This document shows, in pieces, positions 37,801 to 47,566 of a DNA stretch of 64,000 bases; position 1 is the first letter of the stretch, and every line of letters starts with the position of its first letter. The DNA comes from Burkholderiales bacterium (lineage in GTDB: Bacteria > Pseudomonadota > Gammaproteobacteria > Burkholderiales > JAEUOS01). Below the pieces are notes generated by a model. It was not told the origin of the DNA and ran no database searches. It saw only the letters and a program-made list of their open reading frames with translations. Both the position numbers and the translations under genes were made by a program. The stretch covers positions 32,913 to 96,912 of the forward strand of contig JAEUOR010000043.1 in assembly GCA_016790635.1 (NCBI GenBank). Direction: 5' to 3'.

Positions 37801-38065
37801 CGCCGTTGCCGAAGCCCGCGACGCCCGCAACCACCGCATCGCGCGCCAGGCTTTCAGCGCGTGCGAAGTCCCCTTTCGCGAGTGCTTCCTCGGCCTGCCC
37901 CTGCAATTGCTGCCAACGCTGCGCATCCGGCAGCGAGCGGGCGACCGAACCTTGCGCTCCCACCGCGGTCGCAAAGCCCATGCAGACGAGAAAGAGGGCC
38001 GCTATACAATAGCGGCCGGCCGCGCAGAGTGCGCCGTGTGCGGTTCGGTCAATGCTCTGGGTCAC
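34862..38065 (-). CDS. Exported TPR-CHAT protease homologue
   Basis: 1067 residues from GTG 38065. A signal peptide (about 1-39, ends AVGAQG) is followed by many kinesin-light-chain-like TPRs (about 50-500, for example NNLGLVVERQGNFPAAELLL) and a C-terminal CHAT domain. The caspase-like dyad is present: H903 (FATHGFLGSDF) and C969 (LSACNTAGE). A frame open further upstream to 38389 would overlap msrB and has no domain signal. First gene of the cyclase cluster. Predicted periplasmic peptidase acting on a partner bound by the TPRs (inference). Confidence 0.87.
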   Translation of the reverse strand: MTQSIDRTAHGALCAAGRYCIAALFLVCMGFATAVGAQGSVARSLPDAQRWQQLQGQAEEALAKGDFARAESLARDAVVAGVAGFGNGDPNVAASQSTLGAAQLRNNNLAGAEASFREAVGIYEARLGADHEFVGAMLNNLGLVVERQGNFPAAELLLRRSLAIKEKSQGRDHPDTAVTLANLARVLDRLGRSGQLAAAGAKPGPVRPGSPGGSTGGAIADAALMAAQAEDSRARGDFAGAESLHRRALAVHEGQLGPEHPTTLATRTNLGNVMLMQGKFGEAEKLFRGVLAAREKVLGRDHPDVAISLNNVANALFEQSRQDDRNAPPERRLRGQFSEFRAATETEALYRRALAIQERAGEGNPATAATVNNLAVLLAGRGRFDEAVPLHQRAIAIAEKSLGGMHPDTASMLTTLAITLDRQGRSGEAEAVYARAVGIARESGVPREILVNASSMAYSLSRRGRLREALPYYREAVDALDTLYAQTRGQSEAARQAFLGRFAYVYRELMRILATLHAATPAGGFDREALAVASRSQSRVFSEMLRQADVARFSGEPAFAAARKSREDLQERVASLRLAWLSVAETQGGAGSQRARLGAELKAAEDELRRVEDGLWRDYPRYMELANPRPVTADMLQGQLLKPGEALLSFAFLANEALVFAVTRERLRMVRVALPREELARRVSQVRRPMERIAQGDPPIVLRQVDPAVLAGLYRDLVAPVAGELAGASQVLVVADGPLYSLPLELLLTRYGDAEKSRFDIARAASDGSPARPFLAEYAGLPFAGLAHRFSYLPSLAALASQRTHARAAGSHARQLVAFADAIFGPEAGEPAPYNPQTRTLLGALAQGAEPRIPRLPETAQEAREAAALVGEPSLVLARREAQEKRAKSGVLRDARYVLFATHGFLGSDFLQNLDFGDAGQRPGSASLAQPALALTLTGDLDGEDGLLSMKEVIEDLELSAELVVLSACNTAGEVSASNNGEGFAGLTRAFMYAGARRLMVSHWAVESNATQALVTGSFKGLKEGRGASEALAEARQALAGTSFSAGGRSFSRSHPFFWSPFVVVGD

Positions 38066-38306
38066 GCTGGGTCCGTATCGGTCGTGGTCCGCGCCGCTCT
38101 GCCGGAGGCTGGTCTGGTCCGGCAAAGTCGCAAGGGTACCCCAGGCAAACGAATCCGTGAGCGGCGCCCGTCCCGGTACATCCCGGCGAGCGCGGCGCCG
38201 GCACTGGACGGCACCCCGGTCGGCATCCGCTCTGGCATGACAGTCGTATTGGCGTAAAGCGCAGCAAAGACAGTGTCCCGCACTATCCCACACGCAGAAG
38301 GTCCTC

Positions 38307-38708
38307 ATGGCCAAGATCCACAAGCCCGACGCCGAATGGAAGTCCATGCTCACGCCGATGCAGTTCAACGTCACGCGCAAGCACGGCACCGAGCGCGCCT
38401 TCAGCGGCGAGTACCACGATCATCACGGTGACGGCATCTACACCTGCGTATGCTGCGGCACGCCTTTGTGGGACTCGCGCCACAAGTTCGAATCCGGCAC
38501 CGGCTGGCCGAGCTTCTGGCAGCCGGCCGTGGACGCCAACGTCGAGACCCAGTCCGACAATTCGTTCTTCATGCGCCGCACCGAGGTGCATTGCGCGGTG
38601 TGCGATGCCCACCAGGGGCACGTCTTCGAAGACGGCCCCGAGCCGACCGGACTGCGCTACTGCATCAACTCCGCCTCGCTGCGCTTCGTCGCGCGCCAGC
38701 CCGATTGA
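38307..38708 (+). CDS. msrB: Peptide-methionine (R)-S-oxide reductase
   Basis: 133 residues. Zinc cysteines C47/C50 and C96/C99 and catalytic C119 (RYCINSASLRF) are present; FESGTGWPSFW is the family core. Repairs methionine-R-sulfoxide. The resolving cysteine is not obvious, so recycling may use another Cys or a selenium-free mechanism. Divergent from the CHAT gene across 241 bases. Confidence 0.96.
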   Translation: MAKIHKPDAEWKSMLTPMQFNVTRKHGTERAFSGEYHDHHGDGIYTCVCCGTPLWDSRHKFESGTGWPSFWQPAVDANVETQSDNSFFMRRTEVHCAVCDAHQGHVFEDGPEPTGLRYCINSASLRFVARQPD

Positions 38709-38758
38709 GCGTCGGGCGGGGTGCGGCCGCGCCCTCTGCCAAGTAAAATGGAAAGCTC

Positions 38759-39340
38759 ATGGATTTCTTCATCGACCTGATCCCGGCGCTGCCGTTCCTC
38801 CTGGTCGCCTTCGGCCTGGTCGACATGTTCACCGCGACCAAGCTCGCAATGGCCGCGGCATGCCTGCAGCTGGCGGCCAGCCGCATCCGCTATGGCCGCA
38901 TCAAGCGCATGCACGCCATCACCTTCGCCGCCATCATCGTCTTTGGCGGCATCACGCTCCTGTTGCGCGACGACCTTTTCATCAAGATCAAGCCGACGGT
39001 GCTCAACTGGGCCTTCGCGGTGGTCTTCCTGGTGGCCGCGGTGGGCTTCAAGAAGAACCTCCTGAAACTCATGCTCGGCGACAAGCTGCAGATGCCGGAT
39101 TTCGCCTGGGCGCGGCTCAATCTCCTGTGGGTGGCGTATTTCGCGCTCATCGGCGCGGCCAACCTGTACGTGGCGCTGCGCATGTCGGCTGAGGCCTGGA
39201 GTTCCTTTCGCGTCTTCGGCATGTACGGTGCGCTCCTGGCCTTCATCGTGATCCAGGGTGTCTACATCTACCGCCATGTCCAGGAAATGCCGGCCGCAGC
39301 CGCCCCGCCCGCAGCCTCCGCAGGCGGCGAACCGCGATGA
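38759..39340 (+). CDS. yciB: Inner-membrane septation protein YciB
   Basis: 193 residues with five to six helices (MDFFIDLIPALPFLLVAFGL, FAAIIVFGGITLLL). Family function is envelope/division homeostasis at the inner membrane. Ends with an Ala/Pro-rich tail. Its stop overlaps bolA's ATG (ATGA). Confidence 0.93.
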   Translation: MDFFIDLIPALPFLLVAFGLVDMFTATKLAMAAACLQLAASRIRYGRIKRMHAITFAAIIVFGGITLLLRDDLFIKIKPTVLNWAFAVVFLVAAVGFKKNLLKLMLGDKLQMPDFAWARLNLLWVAYFALIGAANLYVALRMSAEAWSSFRVFGMYGALLAFIVIQGVYIYRHVQEMPAAAAPPAASAGGEPR

Positions 39341-39630
39341 ACAGCATGCCTGAGCGCATCCGCGGGGCGCTGGCGGCGCTGTCGCCCGATTACCTTGCCG
39401 TACGCGACGACAGTGCCCTGCACGCCGGCCATGCCGGAGCGCGCGATGGCGGCCACTACCATGTCAGCATCGTGTCCGCGGCATTCGCCGGACGCAATCG
39501 CGTCGCCCGCCATCGCCTGGTCTACGATGCACTCGGTGCATTGATGAAGAACGGCATCCACGCGCTGGCGCTGGACGCACGCACCCCGGACGAGGCCAGT
39601 ACGCCCGGTGAACCCACCGCTTCCCACTGA
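39337..39630 (+). CDS. bolA: BolA-family protein
   Basis: 97 residues. Signature HYHVSIVSAAFAGRNRVARH and the conserved DALGALM helix. BolA works with monothiol glutaredoxins in Fe-S trafficking and in stress-related regulation. Coupled to yciB by an ATGA overlap and 10 bases before the parvulin gene, the standard beta-proteobacterial order. Confidence 0.93.
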   Translation: MNSMPERIRGALAALSPDYLAVRDDSALHAGHAGARDGGHYHVSIVSAAFAGRNRVARHRLVYDALGALMKNGIHALALDARTPDEASTPGEPTASH

Positions 39631-39640
39631 AGGAACCACC

Positions 39641-40471
39641 ATGCAACGCCCTCTTTCCCGCCTGCTTGCCGTGTGCGCCGCAACGGCCGCACTGTCCGCC
39701 TGGGCCCAGTCCCCGGGCCTTCCATCCGGCCTGCAGGGAGCTGCCACACCCAGCGGCGGCGGCACCTTGGCGCGCGTCAACGGCGTTGCCATTCCGGCCG
39801 CGCGCGCCGAGCAGATGGTGCGCGAACTCACCGGCCAGGGGCGCCCGGACAACGCCCAATTGCGCCAGTTGGTCAGGGATGAGCTGGTCAATCGGGAGAT
39901 CATGGCGCAGGCTGCCACCCGGCAAGGCCTGGACAAGTCGGCAGAAGTCGTGAGCCAGCTCGACAACCTGCGCCAGCAACTGCTGGTGCGCGCCTACATC
40001 CAGGAGCACTTTCGCAAGAATCCGGTCGCCGACTCCGAAGTGCGCGCCGAATACGACAAGATCCGCAAGGAGCTCGGCGAACGCGAGTTCAAGGCGCGCC
40101 ACATCCTCGTCAAGGGCGAGGACGAAGCGAAGGCGATCATCACCAGACTGAAGTCCGGCGCCAAGTTCGAGGAGCTCGCCAAGCAGTCCGAGGACCCGGG
40201 CTCGAAGAACAACGGCGGCGACCTGGACTGGGCGCGCCCGGCCAACTACGTCCCCGAATTCGCTCGTGCGCTCTCGGCCCTGAAGAAAGGCGAGACCACC
40301 GACGCACCGGTCAAGACCCAGTTCGGTTTCCACGTGATCCGCTTGGACGACGTGCGTGACGCCAAGCTGCCGTCGATCGATGAAGCGCGCCCGCAGCTGA
40401 CCGACCGCCTGCAGCGGCAGAAGCTCGACCGCCTGCTGGCGGATCTGCGCAAGGGCGCAAAGATCGAGTAG
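39641..40471 (+). CDS. Periplasmic parvulin-type peptidyl-prolyl isomerase
   Basis: 276 residues. Signal peptide (1-22, ends SAWAQ), a SurA-N-like helical region and one parvulin domain (about 140-250: FKARHILVKGE, QSEDPGSKNNGGDLDWARP, FGFHVIRLDDV). Helps fold exported proteins. ATG 39641 follows AAGGAA. A second parvulin in the window is ppiD. Confidence 0.9.
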   Translation: MQRPLSRLLAVCAATAALSAWAQSPGLPSGLQGAATPSGGGTLARVNGVAIPAARAEQMVRELTGQGRPDNAQLRQLVRDELVNREIMAQAATRQGLDKSAEVVSQLDNLRQQLLVRAYIQEHFRKNPVADSEVRAEYDKIRKELGEREFKARHILVKGEDEAKAIITRLKSGAKFEELAKQSEDPGSKNNGGDLDWARPANYVPEFARALSALKKGETTDAPVKTQFGFHVIRLDDVRDAKLPSIDEARPQLTDRLQRQKLDRLLADLRKGAKIE

Positions 40472-40495
40472 CCGCGGCGCGACGCGGCCCGCCGC

Positions 40496-41446
40496 ATGAC
40501 CCTGACCGAACTGCGCTACATCGTCGCGGTTGCGCGCGAGCGCCACTTCGGGCGCGCCGCCGACGCCTGCTTCGTCAGCCAGCCGACGCTGTCGGTGGCG
40601 GTCAAGAAGCTCGAGGACGAACTGGGCACGACACTCTTCGAGCGCAGTCATGGCGAGATCGCCCTCACGCCCCTCGGGGCGGTGGTCGTGGCCCAGGCGC
40701 AGCGCGTCCTCGAGGAAGCCGGACAGATCAAGGAGCTGGTCAAGGAGCGGCGCGACCCGCTCGGCGGTCCGCTGCGCGTCGGCGTGATCTATTCGATCGC
40801 CCCTTACCTCCTTCCCGTGCTGGTGCCGCGCATGATCAAGGCCGCCGCCGCCATGCCGCTGGTGATCGAGGAGAATTTCACCGTGCGCCTGCTGGAGATG
40901 CTCAAGAACGGCGACATCGACGTGGCGATCCTGGCCCTGCCCTTTTCAGAAGCCAGTCTCATGATGCAGCCGGTCTACGACGAGCCCTTCATGGTCGCGC
41001 TGCCTGCCGGTCACGCCTGGGCGTCGCGGCGCGAGATTCCCGCCGCGGACTTGAAGCGCGAGACCATGCTGCTCCTGGGCGCGGGCCACTGCCTGCGCGA
41101 TCAGGTCCTGCAGGTGTGCCCGGAGATGATGCGCTTTTCCGCCAGCAGCGCGGAGGGCATCCAGAAGACCTTCGAAGGCAGTTCGCTCGAGACCATCCGG
41201 CACATGGTCGCCTCCGGCGTGGGCTTGACGGTGATGCCGGCCTCGGCAGTCCCGCCACGCGCTCTGAAGAAGGACCTGATCGCCTACAAGCCCTTTGCCC
41301 GACCGATCCCGCAGCGGCGCGTCGCGCTCTGCTGGCGCAAGAGCTTCACGCGCTTGGCCGCCATCGAGAAGTTGCGGCGAACCATCCTGGAATGCCCGCT
41401 CGAAGGCGTGCACATGGTCGACCTGCCCGCCGAGGCGCTGCATTAA
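40496..41446 (+). CDS. oxyR: Hydrogen-peroxide sensor OxyR (LysR family)
   Basis: 316 residues. N-terminal LysR helix-turn-helix (RHFGRAADACFVSQPTLSVA). Redox cysteines C199 and C208 (AGHCLRDQVLQVC) have exactly the numbering of E. coli OxyR. Activates catalase and peroxidase genes on H2O2. Its TAA overlaps the probable ATT start of the MFS gene. Confidence 0.96.
   Translation: MTLTELRYIVAVARERHFGRAADACFVSQPTLSVAVKKLEDELGTTLFERSHGEIALTPLGAVVVAQAQRVLEEAGQIKELVKERRDPLGGPLRVGVIYSIAPYLLPVLVPRMIKAAAAMPLVIEENFTVRLLEMLKNGDIDVAILALPFSEASLMMQPVYDEPFMVALPAGHAWASRREIPAADLKRETMLLLGAGHCLRDQVLQVCPEMMRFSASSAEGIQKTFEGSSLETIRHMVASGVGLTVMPASAVPPRALKKDLIAYKPFARPIPQRRVALCWRKSFTRLAAIEKLRRTILECPLEGVHMVDLPAEALH
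41432..41444 (+). promoter_or_regulatory. Ribosome site for the ATT-started MFS gene
   Basis: GAGG at 41432-41435 sits 6 bases before ATT 41442, inside the last oxyR codons. This supports initiation at the rare ATT overlapping the oxyR stop (ATTAA). Confidence 0.5.
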
Positions 41447-42662
41447 CCTCCCGGACGAGACCTCCTGGCGCCATCCCGGCTGGCGCGTCGTACTGACCTG
41501 TTTTTTCCTGGCCCTGGCAGCCTGGGGTTTCGGCTTTTACGGACACGGTGTCTACCTGACCGAGATCAGGCGCACCCACGGCTGGTCGACGGCGCTCATC
41601 TCGGCGGCAACGACTTTCTACTACCTGATCGGCGGCGTGCTGGTGGCCTATGCGGCCGACGCGATCGAGCGCATGGGTCCGCGCCGGTTCCTGATCGCGG
41701 GACTCGCCTGCCTGGCGCTCGGCACCGTGGCGATTCCGCATGTCGCGGCGCCGTGGCAGCTCTTCGCCGTCTACGCGCTGCTCGCCTGCGGCTGGGCGGG
41801 CACCAGCCTGGGCGCGATCGTGGTGATCATCGGCGGGTGGTTCCAGACCAGGCGCGGCATGGCCATCAGCCTCGCGCTCAACGGCGCCTCCGCCAGCAGC
41901 GTGATACTGGTACCCCTCCTGGTGGCGCTGTCGGCAGCCATCGGCTTCAAGCTGGCCGCGGCAGTCGCGGTCGGACTCACCTGTGCCGTGCTGCTGCCGA
42001 TGATCTTCCTGTGGGTGACGCGCCCTCCGGCGCTCGCCGCCCCGCGCCACAGCGGGAACGAGCCGGTCCATGCCGACCTCGCATGGAGCAAGCGCCGCGC
42101 TCTTGGCAGCAGCCAATTCTGGAGTGCGACCCTGCCGTTCGCACTCGGGATCGCCGCACAGGTGGGCTTCCTGATCCACCAGCTCGCCATCCTGCAGCCG
42201 CTCCTGGGCCGGGTCGAAGCCGCTTTCGCCGTGGCCCTCACCGGCGCCTGCGCCGTCGCCGGCCGAATCGGGTTGAGTCTGCGCATCGACCGCATGGATG
42301 CGCGCCACGCCAGCGCGATCCTGCTCGCGATCCAGGCCATCGCGCTCGTGCTCATCGCCAATGCCCGCGACCCGGTGCTTCTCCTCATCGCCTGCGCCGC
42401 GTTCGGTATCGGCGTCGGCAATCTCATCACCCTGCCCTCGCTGGTCGTGCAGCGCGAGTTCAGCGCGGCCGAATTCGCGCGCGTGGCCAGCCTCACGACC
42501 GCGGTGTGCGGCGTCACCTACAGCATGGCGCCCGGCCTACTCGGCTTGCTGCGCGATCTCTCGGACGGATACGCGCTCCCTTTGTACACCTGCGCCGCGC
42601 TGGACTTGGGCGCGGTGGCGCTGACCTTCTGGCGAGCGCGCGCAGCAACCGCGCGCCCTTAG
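41442..42662 (+). CDS. MFS transporter with apparent ATT start
   Basis: 406 residues, about 12 helices. MFS signature region and GWFQTRRGMAISLALNGAS (loop 4-5) are seen. The family N-terminus DETSWRHPGWRVVLTCFF starts at codon 4, and no ATG, GTG or TTG lies nearby in frame; the ATG at 41295 would add about 50 foreign residues inside oxyR. The ATT overlapping the oxyR stop, with GAGG upstream, is therefore the best start. Substrate unknown, possibly an organic acid. Its stop overlaps the convergent membrane-protein gene by four bases. Confidence 0.8.
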   Translation: MNLPDETSWRHPGWRVVLTCFFLALAAWGFGFYGHGVYLTEIRRTHGWSTALISAATTFYYLIGGVLVAYAADAIERMGPRRFLIAGLACLALGTVAIPHVAAPWQLFAVYALLACGWAGTSLGAIVVIIGGWFQTRRGMAISLALNGASASSVILVPLLVALSAAIGFKLAAAVAVGLTCAVLLPMIFLWVTRPPALAAPRHSGNEPVHADLAWSKRRALGSSQFWSATLPFALGIAAQVGFLIHQLAILQPLLGRVEAAFAVALTGACAVAGRIGLSLRIDRMDARHASAILLAIQAIALVLIANARDPVLLLIACAAFGIGVGNLITLPSLVVQREFSAAEFARVASLTTAVCGVTYSMAPGLLGLLRDLSDGYALPLYTCAALDLGAVALTFWRARAATARP

Positions 42663-43453
42663 CCGCGCACGCTGCGCTCGCGCCAGGCATAGACCACGCC
42701 CTGCCAGGCCACCACCGGCACCAGCGCCGCCAAGAGCGCCCACCACGCGCCCCACGGCACGGCACCGACGTGGATCAGCCAGTAGCCCACCGGGTAGGCA
42801 ATCAGTCCGCGCACGACGATCGCCATCGCCGCGGCGGTGGCGCCGGACCCCACGCGCGGATGCATGAGGACGATCGAAGTCGTGATCACCAGGGGAAACG
42901 CTGCCATGATGCCGGTCCAGTCCGGTCCGATGGCATGGCTGATGGTGACCAGCGTGGCGGCAAAGACCCCGACGAAAAGCGCGCGCAGCGGCATGTCGTA
43001 CCAGCGCGCGGCGCCCGACAGTCTGGCCTGGCCCGCGAGCGCAGCGCGGGTGAGCGGCAGCGCGACGGCGAACACCAGGACATTGAGCAACACCAAAGCG
43101 GGCACGCCAAGGCCGGCTGCGCGTGTGCCGGTCGACAGGCCGAACCATGTCGCCAGCGCGGCCAGGAGGGCCAGCGGCATGGCCACCCGATGCGCCAGCA
43201 TGACGTAGACCGCCGCGCACGCGCCGCCGGCCGCGTTGGCCTGCAGGCTGCCGAGCGCGCTTTGCGCGATGAATTCCGGCGTCGTCGTGACCGCCAGCAT
43301 CACATAGGTGGGTCCCACCGAAACCGGCAGCGCGATGATGAGCCCGCCGATGAGCGGGCCGCTGCGCTCCGCCAGGGTGGTCGCGGTGACGACCACGGTA
43401 GCGGCAAAGACGACCTTGACCGCGATGGCGACCCAGAGCGGAAGCTCCGACAC
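42659..43453 (-). CDS. Hypothetical inner-membrane protein
   Basis: 264 residues from GTG 43453, eight or so hydrophobic helices (LWVAIAVKVVFAATVVV, GGLIIALPVSVGPTYVML, WALLAALVPVVAWQGVVYAW). I do not recognise the family. CTG 43480 overlapping the purL stop is a possible alternative start. It lies 23 bases downstream of purL on the same strand and may be co-transcribed with it. Confidence 0.65.
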   Translation of the reverse strand: MSELPLWVAIAVKVVFAATVVVTATTLAERSGPLIGGLIIALPVSVGPTYVMLAVTTTPEFIAQSALGSLQANAAGGACAAVYVMLAHRVAMPLALLAALATWFGLSTGTRAAGLGVPALVLLNVLVFAVALPLTRAALAGQARLSGAARWYDMPLRALFVGVFAATLVTISHAIGPDWTGIMAAFPLVITTSIVLMHPRVGSGATAAAMAIVVRGLIAYPVGYWLIHVGAVPWGAWWALLAALVPVVAWQGVVYAWRERSVRG

Positions 43454-43476
43454 GTCAATGGTTGCCCGGCCGGCCT

Positions 43477-46400
43477 TCAGCCGACCGCGCGGCGCGCGTT
43501 GCGGAACATGGTGAGCCACGGCCCGTCCTCGCCCCACCGCGCCGGCGCCCAGGAGTGCTGCACCGTGCGAAAAACACGCTCCGGATGGGGCATGAGGATG
43601 GAAAAGCGGCCGTCGGCCGTGGTGTAGCCGGTGACGCCGCCAGCCGAACCATTCGGATTGTGCGGGTAGGACTCGGTCGCGGCGCCGAGGTTGTCCACAT
43701 AGCGCAGCGTCGCAATCGCCGCGCGCGCGTCGCCCTGCTGCGAGAAGTCGGCATAGCCCTCGCCGTGCGCGGTCGGCACCGGCAGGCGCGAACCGGCCAT
43801 GCCGGCGAAGAACAGCGATGGCGAAGGCAGGACCTCGACCGTCACCAGGCGCGCCTCGAACTGCTCGCTGCGGTTGCGCGTGAAGCCCGGCCAGGCGGCG
43901 GCACCCGGGATCAGCCCGCTCAAGTGGGCCATCATCTGGCAGCCGTTGCAGACGCCCAGCGCGAAACTGTCGCCGCGGGCGAAAAAGGCCGCGAACTCGT
44001 CGCGCGCCCGCTCATTGAAGAGGACCGCCTTGGCCCAGCCGGCGCCGGCGCCCAGCACATCGCCGTAGGAAAAGCCACCGCAGGCGGCGAAGCCGATGAA
44101 ACCGGCCAGGCTCGTGCGCCCGGCCTGCAGGTCGCTCATGTGCACGTCGACGGCGCAGAACCCGGCGCGATCGAACGCCGCGGCCATCTCAATCTGCCCG
44201 TTGACCCCCTGCTCGCGCAGGATCGCCACGCGTGGCCGGCTCCCGCTGGCGATCATGGGCGCGGCCACATCCAGGGCGGGATCGAAGGTCAAAAGCGGGC
44301 TGATGCCTGGGTCGGCAGCATCGCCCAGCCGTGCGAATTCCTGCGACACCACCTCCGGGTTGTCGCGCAGCATCTGCATGCGATGGCTGGTCTCGCCCCA
44401 TACCCGCATGAGTTCGGCACGCGGCAGGGCGAACACCGGCTTGGCGTTGCGCACGACGCGGACCTCGTCGCGCGTGTTGAGGGAACCGACGACATAGGCG
44501 CACTCGCCCAGGCCCCACGCGGCCAGGCGCGCGAGGATGGCGTTGCGTTGCGCGCTCTCGACCTGGATGAGAGCGCCCGGCTCCTCGTTGAAAAGCGCTG
44601 CCAGGATGCGATCGTTGCTGCGCCCGCGCAGCATGTCCGACTTGATTTCGAACCCATCGTGGTCGGTCGCCGCCGCGTCCCAGCACACGGTGTCGAGATT
44701 CAGGGTCACGCCGACCTGCCCCGCGAACGCCATCTCGCACGCCGTCGTGAACAGGCCGCCGTCGGAACGGTCGTGATAGGCCAGGAGCAGGCCTTCGCGG
44801 TTGAGGGTCTGGATGGCGCGGAAGAAGGCCACCAGCAGTTGCGGATCGTCCAGGTCCGGCACTGCGCTGCCAAACAGGCCATAGGCCTGCGCCAGGCACG
44901 AGAAACCCAGACGCTGGCGCCCGCGCGACAGGTCGATCAGGATCAGGCTGGTCGGGCCACGGTCGCTCACCAACTGCGGCGTCAGCGATCGGCGCACGTC
45001 GTCGACCGGCGCGAAGGCGGAAACGATCAGCGACAACGGCGCCACCACCTCGCGACGCCCGCGGCCGTCGTCCCACGCGGTAGTCATGGACAACGAGTCC
45101 TTGCCCACCGGAATGGCCACGCCGATGCTGCGGCACAGGTCCAACGTGACCGCGGCGACGGTCGCGTACAGCGCAGCGTCCTCGCCGGTCCGCGTGTGCC
45201 CTGCGGCCGCCATCCAGTTGGCCGAGAGCTTGATGTTGCCGATATCACCGACGTCGGCCGCTGCCAGGTTGGTGATGGCCTCGGCCACCGCCATGCGCCC
45301 CGCGGCCGGCGCGTCGAGCACTGCCAGCGGCGTGCGCTCGCCCATGGCGAAGGCCTCGCCGGCCACGCCGCGAAAGTCGCGCAGGGTCACCGCGCAATCC
45401 GCCACCGGCACCTGCCAGGGTCCCACCATCTGATCGCGCGCGCACAGTCCGCCGACGGTGCGATCGCCGATGCTGATCAGGAAGGTCTTGGCCGCCACTG
45501 CCGGCATGCGCAGCACGCGCGGCACGGCCTCGGCAATCTTGATGTCGGTCAGGTCCAGGCGCGGAAACTCGCGCGCCACGCTGGCGACTTCGCGCAACAT
45601 CTTCGGCGCCCGCCCGAACAGGACCTCGAGCGGCATGTCGACCGGGAGGTTGCCGAAGTGCCGGTCGCCGACCACCAGGCGAGCGTCGTCGGTCGCGCGT
45701 CCGACCACGGCATAGGGACAGCGTTCCCGCTCGCACAGGGCAGCGAATTGTTCCAGCCGATCCGGTGCGATGGCCATGACGTAGCGCTCCTGCGCCTCGT
45801 TGCTCCACACCTCGCGCGGCGCCATGCCGGGTTCCTCGCTGGGCACCTCGCGCAGCTCGAAATTCCCGCCGACCCCGTCCGCGCCGGCTGCGACCAACTC
45901 GGGAAACGCGTTCGACAGGCCGCCCGCGCCGACGTCGTGAATCGCGAGGATCGGGTTGTCGTTACCCAGGGCCGCGCAGCGGTCGATGACCTCCTGCGCG
46001 CGCCGCTGCATCTCCGGGTTGCCGCGCTGCACCGAGTCGAAGTCGAGGTCGGCCGTGTTGCTGCCGGCGCCCATGCTTGAAGCCGCACCACCGCCCATGC
46101 CGATCAACATGCCCGGGCCACCGAGCTGCACCAGGAGCGTACCCGGTCCGAAGCGCAGCTTCGTGGTCTGGTCGGCGTCGATCGCGCCGACGCCGCCGGC
46201 GATCATGATGGGCTTGTGATAGCCGCGCGTCTCCCCGGCAAAGGTCTGCAGGTAGGTGCGAAACGTGCCGGCCAGGTTGGGCCGGCCGAACTCGTTGTTG
46301 AAGGCTGCCGCGCCGATCGGCCCCTCGAGCATGATGGCAAGCGCGGGGACGATGCGCGCGGGCCGGCCGACATCCTCTTCCCAGGGCTGCTCGAACCCCG

Positions 46401-47430
46401 GGATGCGCAGATGCGAGACCGCAAAGCCGCACAGCCCCGCCTTGGGCTTGGCGCCGCGCCCGGTCGCGCCCTCGTCGCGTATCTCGCCGCCGGCCCCGGT
46501 CGCAGCACCGGGATGCGGCGCGATCGCGGTGGGGTGATTGTGCGTCTCGACCTTCATCAGGGTGTGAGTGAGGCGCTGGTGATACGCGTAGCTGCCATCC
46601 GGCCCCGGCCGGAAGCGCTCGGCCGGGCCGCCCTCCATGACCGCCGCGTTGTCCGAATACGCCACGATGGTGCCCTGCGGGTGGGCGCGGTGGGTCTCGC
46701 GCACCATCGCGAACAACGACTGCGGGCGTCGCTCGCCGTCGATGACCCAGTCGGCGTTGAAGATCTTGTGCCGGCAGTGCTCCGAATTGGCCTGCGCGAA
46801 CATCATGAGCTCGACATCGGTCGGATCGCGGCCCAGGCGCGCGAAGTTCTCGGCCAGGTAGTCGATCTCGTCCGGCGACAGCGCGAGCCCCATGTCACGG
46901 TCCGCTGCGACGAGGGCGGCGCGGCCCTGCGCGGCGAGCGGCACCACCTCCTGCGGCGGCGGCGCGACGTGCGCGAACAGGTGCCCGGCCTCGTCGATCG
47001 AGCCGAACACCACCTCGGTCATGCGGTCGTGCACGGCCGCGGCGATGCGCGCGCGCTCCTGTGCGTCATAACGTCCGATGAGGCCGCGCGTGAACCACCA
47101 GGCGATGCCACGCTCGATGCGGCGCACCTTGGCCAGGCCGCAGGCGTGCGCGATGTCGGTCGCCTTGGACGACCAGGGCGACAACGTGCCTGGCCGAGGC
47201 ACGACCAGGAACAGGTCGCCGCGCGCCTCTGCCGCGCGCGCCGCTCCGTAGGTGAGCAGCGCGTCCAGCCGCTGCGTTTCGTTTGCGTCCAGCGCCTCGG
47301 CGAGTTCGACGAAGTGCCAGGTTTCCGCCGCCAGGCGCGCCACCGGCAGCGGCGAGAGCGCAGCCTTGACTTTCTCGAGGCGAAACGACGACAGCGCCGG
47401 ACCGGCGCGCAGCTTCAGGATCAGGGACAT
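43477..47430 (-). CDS. purL: Phosphoribosylformylglycinamidine synthase, large single-chain type
   Basis: 1317 residues, the proteobacterial length. ATP-dependent synthetase region with two PurM-like repeats ([46 protein letters not shown]) and a C-terminal glutaminase with nucleophile C1161 ([12 protein letters not shown]) and HPERVFR. Makes FGAM in purine synthesis from FGAR and glutamine. A TATAAT at 47489-47484 lies 54 bases upstream of the ATG, without a strong -35. Divergent from metC. Confidence 0.98.
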   Translation of the reverse strand: MSLILKLRAGPALSSFRLEKVKAALSPLPVARLAAETWHFVELAEALDANETQRLDALLTYGAARAAEARGDLFLVVPRPGTLSPWSSKATDIAHACGLAKVRRIERGIAWWFTRGLIGRYDAQERARIAAAVHDRMTEVVFGSIDEAGHLFAHVAPPPQEVVPLAAQGRAALVAADRDMGLALSPDEIDYLAENFARLGRDPTDVELMMFAQANSEHCRHKIFNADWVIDGERRPQSLFAMVRETHRAHPQGTIVAYSDNAAVMEGGPAERFRPGPDGSYAYHQRLTHTLMKVETHNHPTAIAPHPGAATGAGGEIRDEGATGRGAKPKAGLCGFAVSHLRIPGFEQPWEEDVGRPARIVPALAIMLEGPIGAAAFNNEFGRPNLAGTFRTYLQTFAGETRGYHKPIMIAGGVGAIDADQTTKLRFGPGTLLVQLGGPGMLIGMGGGAASSMGAGSNTADLDFDSVQRGNPEMQRRAQEVIDRCAALGNDNPILAIHDVGAGGLSNAFPELVAAGADGVGGNFELREVPSEEPGMAPREVWSNEAQERYVMAIAPDRLEQFAALCERERCPYAVVGRATDDARLVVGDRHFGNLPVDMPLEVLFGRAPKMLREVASVAREFPRLDLTDIKIAEAVPRVLRMPAVAAKTFLISIGDRTVGGLCARDQMVGPWQVPVADCAVTLRDFRGVAGEAFAMGERTPLAVLDAPAAGRMAVAEAITNLAAADVGDIGNIKLSANWMAAAGHTRTGEDAALYATVAAVTLDLCRSIGVAIPVGKDSLSMTTAWDDGRGRREVVAPLSLIVSAFAPVDDVRRSLTPQLVSDRGPTSLILIDLSRGRQRLGFSCLAQAYGLFGSAVPDLDDPQLLVAFFRAIQTLNREGLLLAYHDRSDGGLFTTACEMAFAGQVGVTLNLDTVCWDAAATDHDGFEIKSDMLRGRSNDRILAALFNEEPGALIQVESAQRNAILARLAAWGLGECAYVVGSLNTRDEVRVVRNAKPVFALPRAELMRVWGETSHRMQMLRDNPEVVSQEFARLGDAADPGISPLLTFDPALDVAAPMIASGSRPRVAILREQGVNGQIEMAAAFDRAGFCAVDVHMSDLQAGRTSLAGFIGFAACGGFSYGDVLGAGAGWAKAVLFNERARDEFAAFFARGDSFALGVCNGCQMMAHLSGLIPGAAAWPGFTRNRSEQFEARLVTVEVLPSPSLFFAGMAGSRLPVPTAHGEGYADFSQQGDARAAIATLRYVDNLGAATESYPHNPNGSAGGVTGYTTADGRFSILMPHPERVFRTVQHSWAPARWGEDGPWLTMFRNARRAVG

Positions 47431-47566
47431 GGAGGCCGCAGGGCCGTAAGGCGTGCCATCGAAGACAATGGCGGAAGACCGAAATTATACTTGCGTGTCC
47501 GCGACGCGCCTGCGTTCGCCCTTGCCTCCCCCTCGGCCGGCAGCACCCCTACAGGACCCAAGCCCC

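Noticed and set aside
38066..38389. Longer start for the CHAT protein
   Set aside because: Would overlap msrB's coding start and add Cys/Arg-rich residues ahead of a clear signal peptide.
43462..46080. 872-codon open frame opposite purL
   Set aside because: Shadow of the purL coding pattern, Arg/Gly/His-rich with no recognisable motif.
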